Part shown: positions 6,828 through 11,895 of the stretch, piece by piece
Layout: every line of letters starts with the position of its first letter
How positions within the stretch are numbered: the stretch's first letter is position 1
Assembly: GCA_915070235.1 (NCBI GenBank)
Contig: CAJZFM010000041.1
Location: 1 to 11,895, forward strand
Origin: an uncultured Capnocytophaga sp.
GTDB lineage: Bacteria > Bacteroidota > Bacteroidia > Flavobacteriales > Flavobacteriaceae
DNA length: 11,895 nt
Reading direction: 5' to 3'
The notes under the pieces: generated by a model
Told to the model about the DNA's origin: nothing
Database searches by the model: none
Seen by the model: only the letters and a program-made list of their open reading frames with translations
Translations under genes and position numbers: made by a program

Positions 6828-9467
6828 TTATTTTAAGTTTTGCAAACTCTTCTGTAGCGTCTCAATCTTGGCCAAGGCATCGGCTTCTTTTTTACGCTCT
6901 GTCTCTATTACTTGTGCAGGAGCAGAGCTGACGAACCTCTCGTTGGAGAGCTTAGCACGTACCGATTTTAGGAATCCTTGTACATGAGCGAGTTCTTTTT
7001 CCAATTTCTTGATTTCTTCCTCTACATTGATCTTGTCCAAGATAGGAACAAAGTATTCATTGGCCTTTACACGGAAGGAGACAGCACCTTCCACAGCAGT
7101 ATCTGTATAGGAAATAGTAGGGATATTACCCAATTTCTGAATAATACTATCCCAATGAGTAGGCATCTGCTCACTATTAATTACCGATAGGCTGATTTCG
7201 TCCTTGAAAGCAATGTTTTTCTCCTTGCGAATGGTACGTACGCTAGAGATAACCTCCTGAACAAACTCAAACTCAGCCAAGATACCCTCGTCAAAAGCCT
7301 TTTGCTCAGGGTAAGAGGCCACTATAAGGGCTTCTTGAGGGGTTCTTGGAGCTATTTGTTGCCAAATTTCTTCGGTAACAAATGGCATGAATGGGTGTAA
7401 GAGCTTTAGGTTATCCTCAAATAGCGCAATTACCTCTGTAAGAGTTTGGTTATCAATAGGTGCTCCATAAGCAGGCTTGATAATCTCCAAGAGCCATGAG
7501 CAGAAATCGTCCCATACAAGTTTGTATATTTTCATCAACGCATCGGAGATACGGTATTTGCTAAAGTCGTCTTCAGTTTCACTCAGTACCTTTTGGAATC
7601 GGGCATTGAACCATGCAATAGCCCTTTTGGAGTGGTCAGGCTGAGGAATATCGGCTGTTTGCCAACCTTTGACAAGGCGGAAAGCATTCCATATCTTATT
7701 GGCAAAGCCACTGCCTTGTTGGCATAAGGCTTCGTCAAAAAGCAAGTCATTCCCCGCTGAAGAAGACAGGAGCAAGCCCACACGTACTCCATCGGCACCA
7801 AAGTCTTTGATCAGTTGTAAGGCGTCGGGGGAGTTGCCCAAGGACTTGGACATTTTGCGGCGGAGCTTATCCCTTACCAGTCCTGTGAGATATACATTGG
7901 TAAATGGTTTGTCACCAGCAAACTCATAGCCTGCGATGATCATTCTGGCCACCCAGAAGAAGAGAATATCAGGCCCTGTAACTAAATCCTGAGTAGGGTA
8001 GTAATACTTGAAATCCTTATTCTCAGGGTCTAAAACACCATTGAATACACTCATAGGCCAAAGCCATGAGGAGAACCAAGTATCCAGTGCATCTTCGTCT
8101 TGGTGTAGGTCGTCCAAGGTAAGGGCAGGATTATGGCTCTTTTCTTTAGCTAAAGTTAAGGCTTCTTCTTTAGACTCAGCCACGACAAAGTCTTCTTTGC
8201 CAGAGCCATAGTAGTAAGCAGGAATCTGTTGTCCCCACCAGAGTTGGCGAGAGATATTCCAGTCGCGAACATTCTCCAACCAGTGACGGTAAGTATTGTC
8301 AAAACGCTTAGGATAGAGCTTGATTTCCTCGGTTTCTAAAACAGCCTTAAGCGCAGGCTTTACCAGCTCTTCCATCTTGAGGAACCACTGGTCTAAGGGA
8401 CGCTGTTCCACTACCGCACCTGTACGTTCGGAGGTGCCTATATTATTGGTATAGTCTTCTGTTTTGGAAAGAAGAGCATTGGCTTCCAATTCTTTAACAA
8501 TTTCCTTGCGTACTACGAAGCGGTCTTTGCCTTGGTAGTGCTTGCCATGTTCGTTGAGCTTACCTTCGTCGGTGAAAGTATCTAAGATAGGCAATTGGTG
8601 TCTTAGCCCTATTTCATAGTCATTGATATCATGGGCAGGGGTAATTTTCAATGCTCCTGTACCAAACTCCATATCCACATAGTCATCTTGGATAATAGGC
8701 ACGGCACGTCCTACCACAGGGACAATTACTCTCTTGCCTTGTAGGTGCTTGTAGCGCTCATCATTAGGATTGACACATACGGCCACGTCCCCAAAAATCG
8801 TTTCAGGACGAGTGGTGGCCACTGTAAGAAATTCGTCAGAGTCCTCTACCTTATATATAAGGTAATAAAGCTTTCCGTTTTGTTCCTTGTAGATTACCTC
8901 CTCATCGGAAAGGGTAGTCTTGGCCTCTGGATCCCAATTGACCATGCGATAACCACGATATATATACCCCTTATTATATAGCTCTACAAATACTTTGATC
9001 ACGGAGCGATATAGCTCATCGTCCATAGTGAATTTGGTGCGATTCCAGTCACAAGAGCAGCCCAATTTCTTGAGTTGTTCGAGGATGACACCCCCGTACT
9101 GGTGCGTCCATTCCCAAGCGTGCTTAAGGAACTCCTCACGCGAGAGGTCACTCTTTTGGATACCTTGTTCCTTGAGCTTGGCCACCACCTTGGCTTCGGT
9201 AGCGATAGAGGCATGGTCGGTACCAGGCACCCAACAAGCATTGAAGCCCTTGAGGCGTGCACGGCGAATGAGCACATCCTGTATGGTATTGTTCAGCATA
9301 TGCCCCATGTGTAACACTCCAGTTACGTTGGGAGGGGGAATAACGATGGTGTAAGGTACTCGTTTGTCGGGAATTGAGCTAAAAAATCCGTGCTCCATCC
9401 AGTAAGCATACCACTTAGTTTCGAAGTTCTCAGGCGAATATTTTGTCGTAATTTCCATTTTTGGCAT
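6828..9467 (-). CDS. valS: valyl-tRNA synthetase
   Basis: This 879-aa class I aminoacyl-tRNA synthetase attaches valine to tRNA-Val in the cytoplasm. The HIGH-type motif sits in [13 protein letters not shown] (44-56, HMGH at 53-56), and the KMSKS loop is intact at 538-542 ([10 protein letters not shown]). The inserted CP1 editing domain carries the TTRPET motif (218-223), needed to clear mischarged Thr-tRNA. The Val-specific WWGQQIP segment is present near residue 415. The anticodon-binding region follows, and the last 65-70 residues form the C-terminal coiled-coil arm typical of ValRS ([17 protein letters not shown]...). Length is standard. The ATG at 9467 is used; an in-frame ATG three codons later (9458) would be almost equivalent. 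It is transcribed from its own -7 box (9511-9518), divergently from the DUF1573 gene. It lies 140 bp upstream of clpC on the same strand, so some read-through into clpC is possible. No T-box leader is present or expected in this phylum. Confidence 0.98.
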   Translation of the reverse strand: MPKMEITTKYSPENFETKWYAYWMEHGFFSSIPDKRVPYTIVIPPPNVTGVLHMGHMLNNTIQDVLIRRARLKGFNACWVPGTDHASIATEAKVVAKLKEQGIQKSDLSREEFLKHAWEWTHQYGGVILEQLKKLGCSCDWNRTKFTMDDELYRSVIKVFVELYNKGYIYRGYRMVNWDPEAKTTLSDEEVIYKEQNGKLYYLIYKVEDSDEFLTVATTRPETIFGDVAVCVNPNDERYKHLQGKRVIVPVVGRAVPIIQDDYVDMEFGTGALKITPAHDINDYEIGLRHQLPILDTFTDEGKLNEHGKHYQGKDRFVVRKEIVKELEANALLSKTEDYTNNIGTSERTGAVVEQRPLDQWFLKMEELVKPALKAVLETEEIKLYPKRFDNTYRHWLENVRDWNISRQLWWGQQIPAYYYGSGKEDFVVAESKEEALTLAKEKSHNPALTLDDLHQDEDALDTWFSSWLWPMSVFNGVLDPENKDFKYYYPTQDLVTGPDILFFWVARMIIAGYEFAGDKPFTNVYLTGLVRDKLRRKMSKSLGNSPDALQLIKDFGADGVRVGLLLSSSAGNDLLFDEALCQQGSGFANKIWNAFRLVKGWQTADIPQPDHSKRAIAWFNARFQKVLSETEDDFSKYRISDALMKIYKLVWDDFCSWLLEIIKPAYGAPIDNQTLTEVIALFEDNLKLLHPFMPFVTEEIWQQIAPRTPQEALIVASYPEQKAFDEGILAEFEFVQEVISSVRTIRKEKNIAFKDEISLSVINSEQMPTHWDSIIQKLGNIPTISYTDTAVEGAVSFRVKANEYFVPILDKINVEEEIKKLEKELAHVQGFLKSVRAKLSNERFVSSAPAQVIETERKKEADALAKIETLQKSLQNLK

Positions 9468-9510
9468 GATATTTGTTAGTGTATAAATGTCTCGTGATTT
9501 AATGAGGGGA

Positions 9511-9518
9511 CAAAATTA
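9511..9518 (-). promoter_or_regulatory. -7 box of the valS promoter
   Basis: The minus strand reads TAATTTTG, a full TAnnTTTG match. No TTTG occurs at the -33 distance; an A/T homopolymer tract (A-run on the plus strand at about 9518-9530) lies there instead. RNA start is expected near 9507, a leader of about 40 nt. Confidence 0.6.
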
Positions 9519-9541
9519 AAAAAAAAAAATTACATTATATA

Positions 9542-9571
9542 TTTGTTTTTGAAAAAAGTATTGTAATTTTG
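9542..9571 (+). promoter_or_regulatory. promoter of the DUF1573 gene (-33 TTTG, -7 TAATTTTG)
   Basis: TTTG at 9542-9545, 18-nt spacer, TAATTTTG at 9564-9571. This is one of the two most complete Bacteroidota-type promoters in the window. Transcription should start near 9575, giving a leader of about 50 nt. The box is followed by CACCC, as in the def promoter. Confidence 0.75.
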
Positions 9572-9626
9572 CACCCAGTTAAAGCGAAGAAACTAAATAG
9601 TAATTATAAATTAAATTTTTAAAACA

Positions 9627-10007
9627 ATGAAAAAAATCTTATTTTTTCTACTTGCTGTAACATTCGGATTTGTTGCACAAGCACAAAACAAAGCAGAAAT
9701 CAAGTTTGTTACCGAAGAAATTGACTATGGTACAATCAAACAAGGAGCTGACGGAGTTCGAGTATTTGAATTCAAGAACACAGGTAAGGCTCCACTGGTA
9801 ATCTCAGGCGCAAATTCAAGCTGTGGATGTACAGTACCTTCTTATCCTAAAGATCCTATTGCACCAGGTGCAACAGGAAAAATAGAAGTAAAATATGATA
9901 CACAACGTGTAGGTGCTATTGCTAAAACAATCATGGTTACTTCTAATGCTACAGATACCCCTAGTGTTGCCCTTAGAATTAAAGGTAAAGTAGAGGCTAA
10001 TAACTAA
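9627..10007 (+). CDS. exported DUF1573 domain protein
   Basis: The 126-aa protein has a Sec signal peptide: MKK start, hydrophobic core at about 4-15, cleavage probably after AQA (A19|Q20). The mature part of about 107 residues is a single DUF1573 / ASH-like immunoglobulin-fold domain. The hallmark features are DYGTIKQG (33-40), a VFEFKNTG strand-turn (46-53) followed by PLVI, the S-S-C66-G-C68-T-V-P motif, PGATGKIEVKYDT (80-92), and a terminal strand pair RIKGKV. These proteins are abundant in Bacteroidota and presumed periplasmic or surface-located; their biochemical role is not established. The CGC pair could form a disulfide or bind a ligand. The gene has its own strong-looking promoter and terminator, so it is probably a monocistronic, well expressed gene. 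It is transcribed divergently from valS. Confidence 0.93.
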   Translation: MKKILFFLLAVTFGFVAQAQNKAEIKFVTEEIDYGTIKQGADGVRVFEFKNTGKAPLVISGANSSCGCTVPSYPKDPIAPGATGKIEVKYDTQRVGAIAKTIMVTSNATDTPSVALRIKGKVEANN

Positions 10008-10040
10008 GGATTAGATTTTTTAATTAGTTAATAATGTTCT

Positions 10041-10076
10041 AAAGCTGTCTCTTCGCAGAAGAGGCAGCTTTTCTTA
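10041..10076 (+). terminator. intrinsic terminator after the DUF1573 gene
   Basis: A 14-bp stem (10041-10054 with 10058-10071, one G-U pair) has a GCA loop and is followed by TTCTT. It sits 33 nt after the stop codon and 14 nt before the next ATG. It should end the DUF1573 transcript, or attenuate read-through into the hemerythrin-like gene. Confidence 0.8.
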
Positions 10077-10089
10077 CAAAAGAGAAGAT

Positions 10090-10542
10090 ATGAAGCGAAA
10101 TGAAAATATCGTATTGCTCTCTCGCGATCACCATTTCGGCCTACTGCATGTGTGGAAGATCAAGCAAGGTCTCAGCAGAGGAATCGCCCCAGAGCGTATT
10201 GCTGCCTATATAGCCTTTCATTGGCAACATAACCAGCAGGCACATTTCTTAGAAGAAGAGCAATTCCTCTTTCCCTATATCAAGAACGAACTGATAGACC
10301 AAGCCCTGAAGGAACATGAGCAAATCCGACAGCTCATAGCCCAGTGTGCAATTGCCCCTACAGAGGCACTACTGACCCAATATATGGAGCTACTTACTGC
10401 ACATATTCGCTATGAAGAGCGAGTTCTCTTTCCTTATATGGAGCAAAACCTCTCCGATAAGACCTTATCCGAAATAGGAAAAAACCTCAGCGCAGAACAT
10501 CATACTGAGGTAGAAGAATACCCAGATGCCTTTTGGCAATGA
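10090..10542 (+). CDS. hemerythrin-domain protein
   Basis: The 150-aa cytoplasmic, all-helical protein has the His/Glu pattern of a hemerythrin-like diiron four-helix bundle. His residues lie in helix 1 (H14/H15), helix 2 (H44, H47, H52 with E55-E57 in HFLEEEQFLFPY), helix 3 (H76 in KEHEQIR) and helix 4 (H105 and E109 in AHIRYEERVLFPY). The repeated [E]E-x-x-LFPY after each metal-binding His is typical of the family. Candidate iron ligands are H15, H52, E56, H76, H105 and E109; exact assignment needs an alignment. Members bind O2 or NO or act in iron/oxidative stress responses; the specific role here is unknown. No TAnnTTTG box is found between the preceding terminator and this ATG, so expression may depend on leakage through that terminator or on a divergent promoter type. 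It lies 63 bp before def, which has its own promoter. Confidence 0.88.
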   Translation: MKRNENIVLLSRDHHFGLLHVWKIKQGLSRGIAPERIAAYIAFHWQHNQQAHFLEEEQFLFPYIKNELIDQALKEHEQIRQLIAQCAIAPTEALLTQYMELLTAHIRYEERVLFPYMEQNLSDKTLSEIGKNLSAEHHTEVEEYPDAFWQ

Positions 10543-10578
10543 TTTGCTAAAAAATAGAATTATTTCAAAGAAAATAGT

Positions 10579-10586
10579 TATCTTTG
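10579..10586 (+). promoter_or_regulatory. -7 box of the def promoter
   Basis: TATCTTTG matches TAnnTTTG and is followed by CACCC, exactly as at the DUF1573 promoter. No proper -33 TTTG is seen at the usual distance. RNA start is expected near 10590, about 15 nt before the ATG. Confidence 0.65.
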
Positions 10587-10605
10587 CACCCTTAAAAATA
10601 AGTAT

Positions 10606-11202
10606 ATGATATTACCTATTGTAGCCTATGGAGATCCTGTCCTTAGAAAAGTATGTGATATAGTACCAGAAGATTATCCAGCACTTGATAAGCTCATAGA
10701 GGACATGTTCCAAACCATGTATCACAGCAATGGTGTAGGACTGGCTGCGCCCCAAGTAGGGCTGGCTATCCGTCTCTTTGTAGTAGATACGGTAGGCTTT
10801 GCTGAAAATGAAGATCTTACCCCAGAGGAACAAGCATATCTGAAAACCTTTAAGAAAGCTTTTATCAACGCTAAAATCCTCCAAGAGGAGGGCGACCCTT
10901 GGGCTTTTAACGAAGGTTGCCTAAGTATCCCTGGGATAACAGAAGACGTTCGCCGCAAACCTACCCTTGTGATAGAATACCAAGATGAGCATTTTGTAAA
11001 ACATACCGAAACCTTCTCAGGCCTTGTAGCACGTGTTATACAACACGAATATGATCATATAGAGGGAATCCTATTTACCGATCATCTTTCCTCTTTTAAG
11101 AAGCAACTACTTAAGAACAAGCTCAATAATATAAGTAATGGCAAGATAAAGGTAGGTTATAAAATGAGATTTTTTGAAACCAATAAGAAAAGAACCCGTT
11201 AA
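10606..11202 (+). CDS. def: peptide deformylase
   Basis: This 198-aa metalloenzyme removes the formyl group from the N-terminal methionine of nascent proteins at the ribosome. All three family motifs are intact: GVGLAAPQVG (43-52), EGCLSIPG (103-110) and QHEYDH (146-151). The metal ligands are C105, H147 and H151, with E148 as the catalytic base. An insertion between motif 1 and motif 2 (residues about 66-100, acidic then Lys-rich) makes the protein somewhat longer than the E. coli enzyme and is common in Bacteroidota. The C-terminal helix (about 160-178) is Lys-rich. The start is supported by the -7 box 20 nt upstream. The DUF5606 gene follows 13 nt after the stop, so the two form an operon. 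Confidence 0.97.
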   Translation: MILPIVAYGDPVLRKVCDIVPEDYPALDKLIEDMFQTMYHSNGVGLAAPQVGLAIRLFVVDTVGFAENEDLTPEEQAYLKTFKKAFINAKILQEEGDPWAFNEGCLSIPGITEDVRRKPTLVIEYQDEHFVKHTETFSGLVARVIQHEYDHIEGILFTDHLSSFKKQLLKNKLNNISNGKIKVGYKMRFFETNKKRTR

Positions 11203-11215
11203 AAATATACTATAA

Positions 11216-11608
11216 ATGAAATTAAATCAAATATTGACTATTTCAGGGAAGCCAGGTCTCTACCAGCTACAATCCCGCACACGTACAGGATTCTTAGCAC
11301 TTTCACTTCTTGATGACAAGCGCATCAGTATCGGTCTGAGAAGCAATGTGAGCCTACTTTCAGAAATTGCGATTTATACTTTGGAGGGAGAAAAACCTCT
11401 TGAGGAGATATTTACAGCTATCAAGGAGAAGGAAGAGAATAACAAAACCAAGATTTCTCACAAAGCACCCGATGCCGAATTGGAGGCTTATTTCTTTTCA
11501 GTGGTACCTAACTATGACGAAGATAGGGTATACCCAAGCGATATAAAAAAGATTATCCAGTGGTATAACCTACTGATAGATAAAGGATTCTTAGATAATG
11601 ACGAATGA
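11216..11608 (+). CDS. DUF5606 domain protein
   Basis: The 130-aa soluble protein matches what I know of the Bacteroidota-specific DUF5606 family, which is often found directly after def. The N-terminus MKLNQILTISGKPGLYQL followed by SRTRTGFLALSLLDDKR is the characteristic segment. The middle has ISIGLRSNVSLLSEIAIYT, and the C-terminal part (about 88-130) contains an acidic helical stretch with VVPNYDEDRVYPSDIKKIIQWYN. The first half looks like a small beta domain of the kind that binds RNA or protein, but its function is not known. It is 13 nt downstream of def with no promoter between, so it is co-transcribed. Co-occurrence with def suggests, without proving, a role linked to translation. 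Confidence 0.85.
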   Translation: MKLNQILTISGKPGLYQLQSRTRTGFLALSLLDDKRISIGLRSNVSLLSEIAIYTLEGEKPLEEIFTAIKEKEENNKTKISHKAPDAELEAYFFSVVPNYDEDRVYPSDIKKIIQWYNLLIDKGFLDNDE

Positions 11609-11667
11609 CAAACGACTAACAACTATTAGGATTAGTCACTAATCACTAATCGTTAGTCATTAAAAAA
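11604..11667 (+). repeat. heptad-periodic repeat/hairpin after DUF5606 gene
   Basis: From 11614 to 11662 the sequence can be cut into seven 7-mers (GACTAAC, AACTATT, AGGATTA, GTCACTA, ATCACTA, ATCGTTA, GTCATTA) that are variants of one another or of the complement. GACTAAC (11614-11620) pairs with GTTAGTC (11652-11658), and GATTAGTCACTAATC inside is a near-perfect palindrome. A run of seven A follows. It begins at the stop codon. It resembles a dispersed Bacteroidota gene-end repeat more than a classic terminator. Confidence 0.6.
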
Positions 11668-11671
11668 AGGG

Positions 11672-11720
11672 GCACTTTGTAAGGGCGGAGAAAAACGCCT
11701 TTGCAAGGTGCATTTGTTTT
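11672..11720 (+). terminator. strong plus-strand hairpin, probable terminator
   Basis: A continuous 16-bp stem (11672-11687 with 11696-11711) closes an 8-nt GAGAAAAA loop and is followed by ATTTGTTTT. Three of the pairs are G-U in plus-strand RNA (11676-11707, 11680-11703, 11683-11700) and would be A-C mismatches in minus-strand RNA, so the structure fits an RNA read rightwards. It probably ends the def-DUF5606 transcript. A regulatory leader for the next gene is unlikely, because that gene's promoter lies further right. Confidence 0.7.
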
Positions 11721-11752
11721 GTAGGCAAAAAAGATGAAAAAGCTCTAATATT

Positions 11753-11784
11753 TTTGTTTTTTTGAAAATAAAACCTTAATTTTG
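11753..11784 (+). promoter_or_regulatory. promoter at right edge (-33 TTTG, -7 TAATTTTG)
   Basis: TTTG at 11753-11756, a 20-nt spacer, and TAATTTTG at 11777-11784: a textbook Bacteroidota vegetative promoter. With the usual 4-5 nt from the box to the start site, RNA would begin at about 11788-11789, one or two bases before the ATG at 11790, i.e. practically leaderless. Confidence 0.75.
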
Positions 11785-11789
11785 CAACA

Positions 11790-11895
11790 ATGAAAGCGAA
11801 TGGACATTTTTTCTCAAAGCACACTATAGGAATGCTCTTTTGTATAGTATTGGCAGCTCTTACATGGCTGGTAGGAACACTATCTAAGCAAGCCA
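11790..11895 (+). CDS. N-terminus of a membrane-anchored protein, possibly YbbR/CdaR-like
   Basis: Only the first 35 codons are in the window; the frame is open to the edge. The fragment has a short polar, basic N-terminus (about 1-11), then one hydrophobic segment (about 12-30, HTIGMLFCIVLAALTWLVG) followed by T-LSKQA. A single N-terminal membrane anchor ending in a W-L...LSK sequence is what I recall from Bacteroidota YbbR-domain (CdaR-like) proteins, but 35 residues are too few to decide. The start is chosen because the promoter places the RNA start just before it; an internal in-frame ATG at 11832 lies within the hydrophobic segment and would destroy the anchor. Confidence 0.6.
   Translation, partial: MKANGHFFSKHTIGMLFCIVLAALTWLVGTLSKQA

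Noticed and set aside
6978..9354. Plus-strand and alternative minus-strand frames within valS
   Set aside because: They are shadows of an intact valyl-tRNA synthetase; compositions are Ser/Arg-rich and unlike real proteins.
9515..9533. Poly-A tract between valS and the DUF1573 gene as a phase-variable switch
   Set aside because: Homopolymer tracts are expected in an AT-rich divergent promoter region; nothing shows variation here.
10612..10958. Minus-strand frames opposite def
   Set aside because: They overlap an intact deformylase frame and show no family resemblance.
11614..11662. CRISPR-like array
   Set aside because: The units are degenerate 7-mers with no spacers and no cas genes nearby.
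1..11895. tRNA, rRNA, riboswitch, transposase or phage genes
   Set aside because: I looked on both strands and saw no cloverleaf, T-box or other recognisable leader, and no mobile-element protein.

Overview
The window looks like a piece of chromosome from a Flavobacteriia / Bacteroidota species, with Capnocytophaga a reasonable but unproven guess. Three things support this. Seven genes are preceded by a good match to the Bacteroidota -7 box TAnnTTTG, while Shine-Dalgarno sequences are absent. Several gene families are typical of the phylum: DUF1573, DUF5606, and a Pif1-like helicase with a RecQ-type C-terminal helix-turn-helix. The base composition is moderately AT-rich.

Layout. 42-803 (+) is a conserved-looking protein of unknown function, probably transcribed from upstream of the window. 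866-1674 (-) is a two-gene toxin-antitoxin-like module: a 114-aa antitoxin candidate followed 2 nt later by a PIN-domain ribonuclease. The module is visibly more AT-rich than the helicase next to it, and an 11-bp inverted repeat brackets it. 1828-4095 (+) is a Pif1/RecD-like helicase, transcribed divergently from the module. A bidirectional hairpin terminator separates it from the convergent clpC (4129-6687, -). Upstream of clpC on the same strand lies valS (6828-9467, -). A 159-bp divergent promoter region then leads to the rightward genes: an exported DUF1573 protein (9627-10007), a strong terminator, a hemerythrin-like protein (10090-10542), peptide deformylase (def, 10606-11202) with a DUF5606 protein 13 nt behind it (11216-11608), two successive hairpin elements, and the start of a membrane-anchored protein (11790 to the window edge).

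Function. Most of the window is housekeeping: tRNA charging (ValS), N-terminal methionine deformylation (Def), protein quality control (ClpC) and DNA unwinding (Pif1-like). The accessory part is the PIN module and possibly the unknown gene beside it. I see no phage genes, transposase, CRISPR array, tRNA or rRNA, and no clear undescribed multi-gene system. The more interesting signals are small: the inverted repeat around the PIN module, heptad-periodic repeats at gene ends, an apparently leaderless promoter at the right edge, and a sigma54-like / palindromic clpC promoter with a second long palindrome just upstream.
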